Origin: Gemmatimonadota bacterium
GTDB lineage: Bacteria; Gemmatimonadota; Gemmatimonadetes; Longimicrobiales; Gaopeijiaceae
Assembly: GCA_027623325.1 (NCBI GenBank)
Contig: JAQBXY010000012.1
Coordinates: forward strand, 1 to 64,000
Length of the DNA: 64,000 nt
Direction of reading: 5' to 3'
This document shows, in pieces, positions 33,919-44,185 of the stretch. The position numbers and the translations under genes are program-made. How positions within the stretch are numbered: the stretch's first letter is position 1; the number at the start of each line of letters is the position of its first letter. The notes under the pieces are model-generated. The model was not told the DNA's origin, made no database searches, and saw only the letters and a list, made by a program, of their open reading frames with translations.

Positions 33919-36369
33919 ATGAAGACCCTCACAGCGACGCTCGCGGCGATGGGCGCGATGCTCGTGTATTCGAGCGCCGGAACGCCGAGCCTACAGCGGG
34001 CTCTGGTCGGCTCGATCCGTGCCGTCGAGGCTGAAGTGGCAGGGGCCCCTCTCACCGACGACGACCTGATCCTCGAATACTGCGTTCGCTGCCACTCCGA
34101 TCGTCGCATGAGGGGGAATCTCTCGCTGGAGGATTTTTCCGCAGCGACGCCCCATGAGCAGGCCGAAATCGCCGAGAAGATGATCGTAAAACTCCGTGCG
34201 GGCATGATGCCTCCGCCCGGTGTGGCGCGGCCGGCAGGGGATTCTCTATTGCGATTGGTAGAGGGGCTCGAATCACGAATCGACGCTGTGGCGCATGCGT
34301 CGCCCGATCCCGGAGGGCGGACCTTCCAACGTCTGAATCAGGCGGAGTACCAGCGGTCCATCTACGATCTGCTCGGATTGCAGATCGACGCCAGCGAGTA
34401 CCTGCCTGCCGACACGAAGAGCGAGAACTTCGACAACATTGCCGACGCCCAGATGTTGTCCCCGACGCTCCTCGACGCCTATCTGAACGCCGCGGGCGAC
34501 ATCAGTCGACTAGCGATCGGTGATCCGGACGCCGTTCCCAGCGCGAAGACCTATGTAGTCTCGGCGTATGGCTCGCAGACGGAGCGAGTCGAAGGCGCCC
34601 CGTTCGGGACCCGGGGAGGGAGTTCGGTCATCCACAACTTCCCCGCGGACGGTGACTACGTCTTCACCATCGTCTTCGAGCATACGACGACTGGCGCGGG
34701 CTTCGCGGGCCAACTCGCGAGGGACGAACAGGTGGAGGTCTCGATCGACGGCGAGCGGGTAGCCTTGATCGGGGTCGACTCCTGGATGACGTATTCCGAC
34801 GAGTGGGGCATCACGATGCGGAGCGAACCGATTTCGGTCGGCGCGGGGCCGCGACGGGTTACGGCCGCCTTCCTCAGGACGGCGGAGGGCCCAGCCGACG
34901 ACCTCATGTCGCCGCACGACTGGTCGCTTGCGGACCGTCATACCGGGATGGACGGGTACGGGCTCACGCTTCTCCCGCACCTGCGCGAATTCGTGATCCG
35001 TGGCCCGTATGATGTGACCGGGGTGTCGGATTACTCCGTGCGGGACCGGATTTTCACCTGTAAGCCAGAGGCGGGGGGCGACGGTCGAGCCTGTGCCCGT
35101 GACATCGTGACGAGGCTTGCCACAGCTGCGTACCGGCGGCCCTTGGAGGACCGTGACGTCAACGGACTGATGGGCTTCTACGACCTGGGCGTCGAGGAGG
35201 GGGGCTTCGAAATTGGGATCCGAACGGCACTCCAGGCGCTTCTGGCGAGCCCGCACTTCGTATTTCGATTCGAAGAATCCCCCTCGGGCGTTCGCCCCGG
35301 CGCTACCTATCGTCTGGGGGATGTCGATCTCGCTTCACGGATTTCGTTCTTCCTCTGGGGCCTGCCACCGGACGAGACGCTACGAGAGTTGGCCAACGGC
35401 GGTCGACTCTCGGAGGAGTCCGTACTCGAGGCGCAGGTTCTCCGCATGCTCGATGATGAGCGCGCGGAGGCGCTCGGTTCGCGGTTTGCGGCCCAGTGGC
35501 TCCGTCTTCAGGATCTCGACAAGGTGCACCCGGACTCCTACTGGTATCCGGACTTCGACAAGCAGCTCGCGAACTCCATGCGTCGTGAGACGGAGCTCTT
35601 CTTCACGCAGCTCGTACGCGAGGATCGGAGCGTATTCGAGCTTTATACCGCGAACTACACGTATGCCAATGAACGTCTCGCGCGTCACTATGGCATCGAC
35701 GGTGTCACGGGGGATGACTTCCAACGGGTGGTCTATCCCGATGCGACTCGCCGGGGACTTCTAGGGCACGGGAGTGTGCTGACGCTCACCTCGCACGGTG
35801 ACCGGACATCGCCGGTGCTTCGAGGCAAGTGGGTGATGGAGGTGTTGATGGGCACCCCGCCGCCGCCGCCGCCCCCCGGTGTGCCCGACCTCGAGGAGAC
35901 CGAGGGTACCTCGGACGGGCGCATGCTCACCACCCGAGAACGAATGGAGCAGCATCGAGCCAATCCGACGTGCAACTCGTGCCACCGCTTCATCGACCCG
36001 ATCGGGCTGGCGCTCGACAACTACGACGTGACGGGCCGGTGGCGGATCCGTGAAAACGGAATGCGGATCGATACGAGTGGCGAGCTTTATGACGGCACCC
36101 CGGTGACGAGCCCGATTGCGCTGGCGGAGGCACTCCTCAAGAGGCCGGAACCGCTGGTTCGAACCTTTACGCAGAATCTCATGGCGTACGCTCTGGGACG
36201 TCGGGTCGAATACTCCGACCAACCGACCGTGCGGGCGATCGTGGCCGGGGCCGAGGCGCGCGACTATCGGATGTCCGCGTTCGTCCTGGGCGTCGTGAAG
36301 AGTGACGCGTTTCAGATGCAGCGAGCACTGGGGATCGTGGACGATGCACGCCCAGAATCGGATCGATGA
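33919..36369 (+). CDS. DUF1587/DUF1595/DUF1592/DUF1588/DUF1585 multidomain cytochrome-like protein, copy A
   Basis: 816 residues from ATG 33919 (MKTLTATLAAMGAMLVYSSAG, a weak export signal). A first CxxCH haem-type motif, CVRCH, is at residues 55-59. Then DUF1587 (about 130-190, RTFQRLNQAEYQRSIYDLLGL), a beta-rich insert (about 225-320), DUF1595 (about 395-455), DUF1592 (about 470-600, DLASRISFFLWGLPPDETLRELA), DUF1588 (about 615-715) with a seven-Pro run and a second motif CNSCH at 685-689, and DUF1585 (about 735-810). The family is known from Planctomycetes and relatives; its function is unknown. The DUF1552 gene follows 24 bases later, the standard pairing. Confidence 0.92.
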   Translation: MKTLTATLAAMGAMLVYSSAGTPSLQRALVGSIRAVEAEVAGAPLTDDDLILEYCVRCHSDRRMRGNLSLEDFSAATPHEQAEIAEKMIVKLRAGMMPPPGVARPAGDSLLRLVEGLESRIDAVAHASPDPGGRTFQRLNQAEYQRSIYDLLGLQIDASEYLPADTKSENFDNIADAQMLSPTLLDAYLNAAGDISRLAIGDPDAVPSAKTYVVSAYGSQTERVEGAPFGTRGGSSVIHNFPADGDYVFTIVFEHTTTGAGFAGQLARDEQVEVSIDGERVALIGVDSWMTYSDEWGITMRSEPISVGAGPRRVTAAFLRTAEGPADDLMSPHDWSLADRHTGMDGYGLTLLPHLREFVIRGPYDVTGVSDYSVRDRIFTCKPEAGGDGRACARDIVTRLATAAYRRPLEDRDVNGLMGFYDLGVEEGGFEIGIRTALQALLASPHFVFRFEESPSGVRPGATYRLGDVDLASRISFFLWGLPPDETLRELANGGRLSEESVLEAQVLRMLDDERAEALGSRFAAQWLRLQDLDKVHPDSYWYPDFDKQLANSMRRETELFFTQLVREDRSVFELYTANYTYANERLARHYGIDGVTGDDFQRVVYPDATRRGLLGHGSVLTLTSHGDRTSPVLRGKWVMEVLMGTPPPPPPPGVPDLEETEGTSDGRMLTTRERMEQHRANPTCNSCHRFIDPIGLALDNYDVTGRWRIRENGMRIDTSGELYDGTPVTSPIALAEALLKRPEPLVRTFTQNLMAYALGRRVEYSDQPTVRAIVAGAEARDYRMSAFVLGVVKSDAFQMQRALGIVDDARPESDR

Positions 36370-36393
36370 ATCGACAAGGACCAGCGGAGAACT

Positions 36394-37806
36394 ATGAGCT
36401 ACATCACTGGTAGACATCTCGAGCGGCGCACGTTCCTCAAAGGAATGGGTGCTTCGGTCGCCCTTCCATTTCTGGACGCCATGGTACCCGCGGGCCGTCT
36501 CTCGGCCGCAAAGTCGGCAGAGGTGGGAGCCACACGGCTCGTGGCCATCGAGATGGTTCATGGAGCGGCGGGCTGCAACGAATGGGGTGCCACGCAGAAC
36601 CTCTGGGCTCCGGCCGACGTCGGTCCCGGCTTCGACCTGACGCCGAGCGCGCTCAGCCCGCTCGAGTCATGGCGGAAGCACCTGACCATCGTGAGCAACA
36701 CCGACGCGCGTATGGCGGAGGCGTTCGAGGCGCATGAGATCGGCGGAGACCACTTCCGTTCGAGCGCGGTGTTCTTGACCCAGTCGCATCCGAAACAAAC
36801 ACGTGGATCCGACGTGTACGCCGGAACGTCCTTCGATCAGATCTACGCGGGCCGTTTCGGGCAGGACACACCGATTCCCTCCATGCAGCTCTGTATCGAA
36901 CCGGTAGACCAGTCCGGCGGATGCGCCTACGGATATTCCTGCGTCTACACGGACTCGATCAGTTGGGCGTCCCCGACGGAGCCCCTTCCGATGATACGCG
37001 ACCCCAGGATCGTGTTCGACATGTTATTCGGTGCGGGCGGCACCGCCGAGGAACGGTCGAGGCGCCGCCGAACCAACAGCAGCATTCTGGACTGGATCAC
37101 CGGCGAGGTCGCGCACCTGAAGCGGGAGCTGGGGCCGAACGATCTCGCTCGTTTGGACCGATATCTGGACAACGTGAGAGAGATCGAGCGCCGCATCGGT
37201 GGGATCGAAGCGCAGAATCGGACCGGTGAAGAGCGAGAGCTGCCGGGTGCTCCGGCCGGTGTCCCGGATTCCTTCGAAGATCACATGGAGTTGATGTTCG
37301 ACTTGCAGGCGCTCGCCTTTGCGTCCGACGTGACGAGGGTCTTTTCGTTCAAGACGAGCCGTGATGCTTCGGGTCGTGTGTACCCCCTCAGCGGTACCGA
37401 TCGGGCGTTTCATCCCGCTTCGCACCACGGAGGAAGGGAGGAGGCGATCCTGGATTTCAACAAGATCAACCAGTACCACGTGAGCATGCTCCCCTACTTC
37501 CTCCAAAAGCTGCAAGACCTGGAGGAAGGAGACTCGAACCTGCTCGACAAGACGATGATTCTCTATGGGTCGCCGATGGCCGACGGCAATCTCCACAACC
37601 ATCGGAGGTGCCCATTTGTCATTATAGGTGGAGCCAACGGTCAGCTCGCCGGGAACACGCACCTGAAGGCGCCCGACGGGACCCCGATGGCCAACGTCAT
37701 GCTGAGCCTTTTGCACAAGCTCGGGGTTGATGATCTGGACAGTTTCGGAGACAGCACCGGCGACTACTCGCTCGACATGCCGACCTCGGTGATGCCGGCG
37801 GGCTAA
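36394..37806 (+). CDS. Tat-exported DUF1552 protein, copy A
   Basis: 470 residues. A twin-arginine signal is clear (LERRTFLKGMGASVALPFLDAM, RR at 11-12), so the protein is exported folded, possibly with a cofactor. DUF1552 features: TRLVAIEMVHGAAG, GGDHFRSSAVFLTQSHPKQT, a three-Cys segment MQLCIE...GGCAYGYSCVYTDSISW (C167, C177, C183), HPASHHGG, and TMILYGSPMADGNLHNHRRCPFVIIGGANG with two His near 401 and 403. This last part resembles the metal-site end of the DUF1501/alkaline-phosphatase-like fold (inference). Always paired with DUF1592 proteins; function unknown. Confidence 0.9.
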   Translation: MSYITGRHLERRTFLKGMGASVALPFLDAMVPAGRLSAAKSAEVGATRLVAIEMVHGAAGCNEWGATQNLWAPADVGPGFDLTPSALSPLESWRKHLTIVSNTDARMAEAFEAHEIGGDHFRSSAVFLTQSHPKQTRGSDVYAGTSFDQIYAGRFGQDTPIPSMQLCIEPVDQSGGCAYGYSCVYTDSISWASPTEPLPMIRDPRIVFDMLFGAGGTAEERSRRRRTNSSILDWITGEVAHLKRELGPNDLARLDRYLDNVREIERRIGGIEAQNRTGEERELPGAPAGVPDSFEDHMELMFDLQALAFASDVTRVFSFKTSRDASGRVYPLSGTDRAFHPASHHGGREEAILDFNKINQYHVSMLPYFLQKLQDLEEGDSNLLDKTMILYGSPMADGNLHNHRRCPFVIIGGANGQLAGNTHLKAPDGTPMANVMLSLLHKLGVDDLDSFGDSTGDYSLDMPTSVMPAG

Positions 37807-37828
37807 CGGACACGAAGAGATGACAGGA

Positions 37829-40285
37829 ATGAAGACGGTCACGGTGGCGTTGGCCGCCGTTGGCGGCTTGCTCGTATACCTCGCGCAGCCGGCCGGTCTG
37901 GATTGGTCCCCGACGCCGAAGGTCGGGGCCGCGGCTTCGGTCGTGGTCGAAGCTGTGGCGCTCGACGACAATGATGTGATCCAGGAGTACTGCGTACGCT
38001 GTCACTCCGACCGTCGCCTTCGAGGCAACATGTCGCTCGAAGGCTTCGACGCCGAGAGCCCAGAACTGCACGGTGACCTGGCCGAGAAGATGATCGTCAA
38101 GCTGCGCGCGGGCATGATGCCGCCCCCGGGGGTCACCCGGCCCGTCGGCGACACACTCGACATCCTCGTGGCCGCCCTCGAGCGGCGAATGGATCGCGCG
38201 GCCGAGAGAGCGCCGAATCCGGGTGGGCGCACGTTCCAGCGGCTGAATCAGAGTGAGTACGCCGCGTCGATACGGGAGCTGCTCGGGCTCGAGATCAGTG
38301 GCGCCGACTACCTGCCGCCCGATACGAAGAGCGCGAACTTCGACAACATCGCCGACGTCCAGATGTTGTCGCCGACGCTGCTCGACGCCTATTTGAACGC
38401 CGCGGCCGCGATTAGCCGGCTGGCCGTGGGGGACCCGAGCGCTACATCGACGGAGACGCAGTACAGGATCCCCCGGTGGGCCTCTCAGACGGAGCGGGTC
38501 GAGGGGGCGCCGTATGGGACCCGAGGTGGTGTGTCCGTGGTCCACACGTTCCCTGCTGACGGCGACTACGTATTCCGATTCTCCTTCCACCACGAGACCA
38601 CTGGGACCGCAGTCGGGAACGGGAGTTCGGCGCTGAACACGACGCCCGAGAATCCGGAGCGGGTCGAGGTCTCGATCGACGGCGTCCGAGTGGCACTCCT
38701 CGACGTCGATCGTTGGATGCACGTCTCGAATCCGAACAGCGTCGAGATGCGCACCGACGCGATCGCGGTGCCCGCGGGATCCCATCGAGTGACTGCGGCG
38801 TTCATCGAGCAGGCCTCGGGACCGCTGCAGGACCTCATCTCGCCCCACGATTGGTCACTGGCGAGCACGGCCATTGCGGGGACATACGGGATCATGTCGC
38901 TACCGCATATGCGCGACTTCGTCGTCGTCGGTCCCCAGAACGTGACCGGGGTTTCGGACACTCCGATCCGCGCCGCGATCTTCACATGCCGTCCCACGAC
39001 GCCAAATGAGGAGCGGCCGTGTGCGACCTCGATCATCGAGCGGCTGGCAGCCAAGGCATTCCGGAGAAGACTCACCGCAGACGACCGAAGTGCCCTTCTG
39101 CGTTTTTACGACTACGGAGTCGAGCAAGGAGGCTTCGAGATCGGAATACGAACCGCCCTGGAGGCGATGCTCGCCAGTCCGCATTTCGTATTCCGATTCG
39201 AGGAAGCGCCCGCGGGGGCCCAACCAGGTCGCTCATACCCGATCAACGACGAAGACCTCGCGTCACGACTCTCATTCTTCCTGTGGGGCTTGCCTCCGGA
39301 CGAGGAGTTGCTCGACCTGGCGGCGCGAGACGCGCTCTCGGGCGACGATGAGCTCGAGCGACAGGTCCGCCGGATGCTGGCCGATCCTCGCTCGGAAGCG
39401 CTGGGGCCGCGATTCGCCGCCCAATGGCTGAGGCTTCAGGATTTGGACAAGGTGCACCCGGACGTGCGGCTCGAGCCCGACTTCCATCAACAGCTGGCCG
39501 ACGCCATGCTCCGGGAGACCGAGCTCTTCTTCACGAGTGCGGTCCGTGAAGACCGACCGATGTTTGAGTTGTACACGGCCGACTACACCTATCTGAACGA
39601 GCGCCTGGCCCGACACTACGGAATCGAGGGAGTAACCGGCGACGAGTTTCGCCGCGTCGAATACCCGAATGAAAACCGCCGCGGCGTACTCGGGCACGCG
39701 AGCATCCTCACGCTGACTTCACACGCCGGCCGCACGTCGCCGGTACTGCGGGGCAAGTGGGTCATGGAGGTGATGATGGGGACGCCGCCGCCGCCGCCGC
39801 CGCCCGGGGTGCCTGCGCTCGAGGAGACCGAGGAAGCGGACGCAGGCCGGGTGCTCACCACGCGGGAACGCATGGAGATCCACCGAGAGAATCCTACGTG
39901 CAACGCGTGCCACCGCTTCATGGATCCGATCGGACTCGCTCTGGACAGCTACGACATCACCGGGAAGTGGCGGATACGTGAAAACGGGAATCCGCTCGAC
40001 ACGCAGGGCGAACTGTACGACGGGACGCCGATTACGAGTCCGATTGCGCTGCAACAGGCTCTACTCCAACGCCCGATCCCTCTGGTCCGGACCTTCACGA
40101 CCAATCTGATGGCCTATGCGTTGGGCCGGAGAGTCGAGTACTACGATCAGCCGACGATTCGGCGGATCGTGCAGGACGCTGAGCGTGAGGGGTATCGCAT
40201 GTCGGCGTTCTTTGTGGGTGTGGTGAAGAGCGACGCGTTCCGAATGCAGAGTGTGCCCGCGGTCGTTCAAGACCCGATGAACTGA
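37829..40285 (+). CDS. DUF1587/DUF1595/DUF1592/DUF1588/DUF1585 multidomain cytochrome-like protein, copy B
   Basis: 818 residues from ATG 37829, chosen because all three paralogues then begin MKT and an AGGA site precedes it; ATG 37820 is in frame. CVRCH lies at residues 55-59 and CNACH in the DUF1588 part (NPTCNACHRFMDPIGLALDSYD), again after a Pro run. The domain series is as in copy A, with a slightly longer beta-rich insert (about 225-325). It follows the copy-A DUF1552 gene by only 22 bases, so pairs A and B probably form one transcript. Confidence 0.92.
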   Translation: MKTVTVALAAVGGLLVYLAQPAGLDWSPTPKVGAAASVVVEAVALDDNDVIQEYCVRCHSDRRLRGNMSLEGFDAESPELHGDLAEKMIVKLRAGMMPPPGVTRPVGDTLDILVAALERRMDRAAERAPNPGGRTFQRLNQSEYAASIRELLGLEISGADYLPPDTKSANFDNIADVQMLSPTLLDAYLNAAAAISRLAVGDPSATSTETQYRIPRWASQTERVEGAPYGTRGGVSVVHTFPADGDYVFRFSFHHETTGTAVGNGSSALNTTPENPERVEVSIDGVRVALLDVDRWMHVSNPNSVEMRTDAIAVPAGSHRVTAAFIEQASGPLQDLISPHDWSLASTAIAGTYGIMSLPHMRDFVVVGPQNVTGVSDTPIRAAIFTCRPTTPNEERPCATSIIERLAAKAFRRRLTADDRSALLRFYDYGVEQGGFEIGIRTALEAMLASPHFVFRFEEAPAGAQPGRSYPINDEDLASRLSFFLWGLPPDEELLDLAARDALSGDDELERQVRRMLADPRSEALGPRFAAQWLRLQDLDKVHPDVRLEPDFHQQLADAMLRETELFFTSAVREDRPMFELYTADYTYLNERLARHYGIEGVTGDEFRRVEYPNENRRGVLGHASILTLTSHAGRTSPVLRGKWVMEVMMGTPPPPPPPGVPALEETEEADAGRVLTTRERMEIHRENPTCNACHRFMDPIGLALDSYDITGKWRIRENGNPLDTQGELYDGTPITSPIALQQALLQRPIPLVRTFTTNLMAYALGRRVEYYDQPTIRRIVQDAEREGYRMSAFFVGVVKSDAFRMQSVPAVVQDPMN

Positions 40286-40319
40286 CGAAGCCTCCTACGG
40301 GGCCTGGAGATCGAAGGAC

Positions 40320-41735
40320 ATGGAATTCATCACTGGAAAGCAGTTGCCGCGGCGCACCTTCCTGCGGGGAATGGGCGCGAGCGTGGCCCTACCTCTCTTG
40401 GACGCGATGGTCCCAGCAGGTCGCTTGTGCGCTTCGGGTGCGCTCGACGAGCTGGACCCAACGCGCCTCGTTGCCATCGAGCTCGTCCACGGGGCAGCCG
40501 GGAGCAACGAATGGGGCGCGACTCAGAATCTCTGGTCTCCGGCCGACGTCGGCGCGGACTTCGATCTCACGCCCAGCGCGTTGTTACCGCTCGATCCGTG
40601 GCGAAAGCACCTCACCATCATCAGCAATACTGACGTGCGAATGGCTGAGGCCTTCCAGCCTCCCGAAATTGGGGGCGATCACTTCCGGTCGAGCGCCGTT
40701 TTCCTGACGCAGCAACATCCCAAGCAGACCGAGAGTTCCGACGTATACGTCGGTGCCTCACTCGATCAGATCTATGCGGGGCGCTTCGGCCAGAACACTC
40801 CGATCCCGTCGATGCAGCTCTGTATCGAGAACGTGGACCAAGCGGGCGGCTGTGCGTACGGATATTCCTGCGTCTACACCGACTCGATCAGCTGGGCGTC
40901 GCCGACCGAGCCGCTTCCGATGATCCGAGATCCGCGTGTCGCGTTCGATCTACTCTTCGGCGCCGGTGGAACACCGGAAGAGCGGGCGCGCCGACGCAGG
41001 ACGAGCAGCAGCATCTTGGACTGGATCATCGAAGATATGGCGCGCATGCGTCGGGAGCTGGGTCCGAACGACTACGCACGACTCGACCGCTATCTCGATA
41101 ACGTCCGTGAGATCGAACGGCGCATTCAAGGCGTAGAAGCCCAAAATAGAAGTGGGGATGAGCGCGAACTTCCCGGCGCGCCGGCGGGTGTTCCTGATTC
41201 CTTCACGGAACACATGCATCTGATGTTCGACCTCCAGGCGCTTGCGTTCGCTTCCGATATGACTCGGGTCTTCTCGTTCAAGACGGGGCGGGACGCTTCG
41301 TCTCGTGTCTATCCGGAGAGCGGCACGGAAACGCCCTTCCACCCGGCGTCGCATCACGGGGGTCGTGAGGCAGCGATCCTCGACTTCGCCGTCATCAACA
41401 AGTTCCACGTCAGCATGCTTCCGTATTTCATGCAGAAGCTGCAGGACATCGACGAGGGGGGCACCGACCTCCTCGAGAAGACGATGATCATCTTCGGATC
41501 GCCGATGGCTGACGGCAACGTTCACAACCATAGACGTGCGCCCCTGATCGTTCTGGGGGGTGCCAACGGGAAGCTCGAGGGTAACCTCCATCTGAAGGCC
41601 CCGGATGGCACTCCGATGGCGAACGCCATGCTGTCTCTCCTCCACAAGCTCGGCCACGACGATCTGGAGAGTTTCGGAGACAGTACCGGCGAGTTTTCGC
41701 TCGCTATGCCAACCACCACATCGCCGGCCGGTTGA
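40320..41735 (+). CDS. Tat-exported DUF1552 protein, copy B
   Basis: 471 residues with Tat signal LPRRTFLRGMGASVALPLLDAM. The three-Cys block (MQLCIENVDQAGGCAYGYSCVYTDSISW), HPASHHGG and FGSPMADGNVHNHRRAPLIVLGGANG are conserved with copies A and C. The region ELGPNDYARLDRYLDNVREIERRI is a charged helix. Expected in the periplasm or at the cell surface as partner of the copy-B DUF1592 protein. GAAGGAC precedes the ATG. Confidence 0.9.
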   Translation: MEFITGKQLPRRTFLRGMGASVALPLLDAMVPAGRLCASGALDELDPTRLVAIELVHGAAGSNEWGATQNLWSPADVGADFDLTPSALLPLDPWRKHLTIISNTDVRMAEAFQPPEIGGDHFRSSAVFLTQQHPKQTESSDVYVGASLDQIYAGRFGQNTPIPSMQLCIENVDQAGGCAYGYSCVYTDSISWASPTEPLPMIRDPRVAFDLLFGAGGTPEERARRRRTSSSILDWIIEDMARMRRELGPNDYARLDRYLDNVREIERRIQGVEAQNRSGDERELPGAPAGVPDSFTEHMHLMFDLQALAFASDMTRVFSFKTGRDASSRVYPESGTETPFHPASHHGGREAAILDFAVINKFHVSMLPYFMQKLQDIDEGGTDLLEKTMIIFGSPMADGNVHNHRRAPLIVLGGANGKLEGNLHLKAPDGTPMANAMLSLLHKLGHDDLESFGDSTGEFSLAMPTTTSPAG

Positions 41736-41759
41736 GCCGACGGATACCGAGTGCAGAGA

Positions 41760-43646
41760 ATGAGTAACCGACTTTGTGCGAACGCCGGTGTGGCGCTGCT
41801 TGTGACGATGCTCATGACCGCGTCCTCACCTCCGGAGTCTCCGGTGTCGGACGCCGCCATGCGCAACGATGTCGAGCGGGTGAGGTCCCTGCTCCTGGGA
41901 GGCGCAGATGCAAACGCGGCTCAGGGAGATGGCATGACCGCGCTGCATTGGGCAGCTGAAAACAGCAATGCCGAGTTGGCCGACATGCTCGTGTACGCCG
42001 GAGCGAACGTCGCAGGGGTTACCCGGCTCGGTGAGTTCACGCCGCTCCATCTCGCGGCCAAGAAGAGCGCAGCGGGAGTGGTCGATGTGCTTCTCGCGGC
42101 GGGGGCCGATCCGGAGGCCGTCACATCGACGGGAGGAGTCGCGCCGCTTTACTTTGCTTCAGGTGCCGGAAGTGTGCCCATCGTCCGGGCGCTCATCGCA
42201 CACGGTGCGAGCGTCGATGTGCGTGAGGCCGCGTGGGGTCAGACGCCTCTCATGTTTGCCGCCGCCGCGGGCCGTGTGGACGTCTTGAACGCCCTCTTGA
42301 GCGCGGGCGCCGACCCGTCCATCAACGCTCGGGTGATGGACATGGACCAGCGGGAGAAAGAGGATCGAGCTGATCGTCAGCGTCAGGAACAAATCGCCAC
42401 CGAGATCAGGGCTGCGCAGGAAGGTACCCCTGCCGCGAGGGGTGGCAGGGGAGGAGGTCAACGCGGCGGACCGCCCCAAGCGGGTCAAGGCCGCGGTGGC
42501 GCGCCGCCTGCGACGGCGGGGCAGGGAGCGCCGGCTGGAGGAGCGCGGGTAGGAGACGCCCGGCCGGCGGGGCCGAGCCGTGAAGAGCTGGATCTCCAAC
42601 TGCGCGATCGGGTGCCGTCGTCTCGGTTCTCGCACGCTCAGCTGATCGGCGGCTACGGCGGACTGACGGCGCTGCACCTTGCGGCTCGCGACGGGCAGAT
42701 CGGTGCGGCGATGGCGCTTCTCGACGGCGGCGCCGACATCGACCAGGTGACGACAGGAGATCACACGACCCCGTTGCTCATGGCCACGATCAACGGACAT
42801 TTCGATCTGGCCCAGATGCTCTTCGAGCGTGGCGCGGACCCGAATATCACGAGTGACGCGAACGCGACGCCGCTCTACACGACGCTCAATACCCAATGGA
42901 TTCCGAAGTCGCGGCATCCCCAGCCATCAGACTACATGCAGCAGGAGGTCACGTATCTCGACCTCATGAAGACCTTCCTTGACGCGGGGGTCGACGTCAA
43001 CGCCCGCCTCACGAAACAACTCTGGTTTACGACGTTCGGGGACGATTATCTCCGCATCGATCGCATGGGAGCGACCGCATTTTGGCGAGCCGCCTACGCG
43101 CTCGATCTTCCCGCCATGAGGCTTCTGATCGAGTACGGCGCCGACCCGAACATCCCGACCATGAAGACCGCCGGCCGAAATTTTGGCCAGGATGCGGGTG
43201 GCCCGCCTCGAGGTGGTGGTGATGAGTCGGGAGGCGAGGATCCTTCTGGCCTACCGCCGGTGCCCGTTGGGGGACCCGGTGCATGGCCCATTCACGCGGC
43301 TTCTGGTATCGGCTACGGGGAGGGCTTCGCGGCCAATATCCACCGGGTCGTTCCCGATGGCTGGCTACCGGCGATCAGGTATCTGATCGAGGAACTGGGA
43401 GCCGACGTAAACGCTCGCGATCACAATGGCTACACGGCAATGCATCATGCGGCCGCGCGGGGTGACGACGCATTGATCCGGTATCTCGTGGAGCGGGGCG
43501 GCGACGTCACGGTTGTCGGACGGCGGGGACAAACGACGGTGGATATGGCGAACGGCCCGGTCCAGCGAATCAGCCCATTCCCGTCCACGATTTCACTGCT
43601 CGAGAGCCTTGGCGCAAAGAACAACCACAATTGCGTGGCGTGCTAG
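41760..43646 (+). CDS. Exported ankyrin-repeat protein with C-terminal NCVxC tail, copy 1
   Basis: 628 residues from ATG 41760 (GTG 41751 is an in-frame alternative). An N-terminal signal-like segment (ANAGVALLVTMLMTASSP) suggests export. Ankyrin repeats span about 25-200 (DGMTALHWAAENSNAELADMLVYAGANV, TPLHLAAKKSAAGVVDVLLAAGADP, and others), about 295-375, and 535-600. Between, residues about 220-280 form a Gly/Arg/Pro/Ala-rich low-complexity stretch. The protein ends NNHNCVAC, a tail shared with the second ankyrin protein. It follows the copy-B DUF1552 gene by 24 bases. Presumably a periplasmic or surface scaffold. Confidence 0.88.
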   Translation: MSNRLCANAGVALLVTMLMTASSPPESPVSDAAMRNDVERVRSLLLGGADANAAQGDGMTALHWAAENSNAELADMLVYAGANVAGVTRLGEFTPLHLAAKKSAAGVVDVLLAAGADPEAVTSTGGVAPLYFASGAGSVPIVRALIAHGASVDVREAAWGQTPLMFAAAAGRVDVLNALLSAGADPSINARVMDMDQREKEDRADRQRQEQIATEIRAAQEGTPAARGGRGGGQRGGPPQAGQGRGGAPPATAGQGAPAGGARVGDARPAGPSREELDLQLRDRVPSSRFSHAQLIGGYGGLTALHLAARDGQIGAAMALLDGGADIDQVTTGDHTTPLLMATINGHFDLAQMLFERGADPNITSDANATPLYTTLNTQWIPKSRHPQPSDYMQQEVTYLDLMKTFLDAGVDVNARLTKQLWFTTFGDDYLRIDRMGATAFWRAAYALDLPAMRLLIEYGADPNIPTMKTAGRNFGQDAGGPPRGGGDESGGEDPSGLPPVPVGGPGAWPIHAASGIGYGEGFAANIHRVVPDGWLPAIRYLIEELGADVNARDHNGYTAMHHAAARGDDALIRYLVERGGDVTVVGRRGQTTVDMANGPVQRISPFPSTISLLESLGAKNNHNCVAC

Positions 43647-44050
43647 GGTAGCCCCACGGCCACGGGCGGTTGGTCGGCCGTCCCCTGCGTGGCGAGGGTC
43701 GCCAGAATCTCGTCGAACATCGCTCGCACCTCGCCGTTGAGGCTGATCGTGAGCGTGATCTCGTCGTACTCTTCCTGTGTCATTTCCTGCTCGGCGAGCA
43801 CTTTGGCCACTTGGGCGACCAGCTCCTCACGAGCCCGCCGGCGCCCGTCCTCATCATGGACCCGGCCCACCTTCCCATGGAAATCGTCTCGAGCTGTCGT
43901 CAGGCCGACGTGAGCTTTCGCGAACTGTGTCAGTCGCTCTCGGTCCAGCTCTGCCTCTTGGGCCTGCACCGTGCTCGGAAGCAGCGCGCCCATCACCGCA
44001 GCAAGCGCGAGGATGGTTCCCCCAGCCACGACTGGTCTAAAACTCTTCAT
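43643..44050 (-). CDS. Exported DUF4168-like protein
   Basis: 135 residues with a signal peptide ending STVQAQ. The mature part, LTQFAKAHVGLTTARDDFHGKVGRVHDEDGRRRAREELVAQVAKVLAEQEMTQEEYDEITLTISLNGEVRAMFDEIL, has the helical layout of DUF4168 proteins (a family of small periplasmic helical proteins). Function unknown. Its stop overlaps that of the convergent ankyrin gene by four bases. Confidence 0.75.
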   Translation of the reverse strand: MKSFRPVVAGGTILALAAVMGALLPSTVQAQEAELDRERLTQFAKAHVGLTTARDDFHGKVGRVHDEDGRRRAREELVAQVAKVLAEQEMTQEEYDEITLTISLNGEVRAMFDEILATLATQGTADQPPVAVGLP

Positions 44051-44185
44051 CGACCTTCCTTGGAAATGCGACCCGCGTTCTTGAGCGGATCCCGGTACTC
44101 TTCGCGGGTATCACAGTTGCCAGAGGTTCGATGCACTTCATACAGTTCACCGAACCGAGAATGACCCCACGATCAGGGTACCATC

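Noticed and set aside
35853..35879. CCG-type microsatellite in the DUF1588 region (also in copies B and C)
   Set aside because: It encodes a seven-Pro run kept at the same place in all three copies, so it is a protein feature rather than a free repeat.
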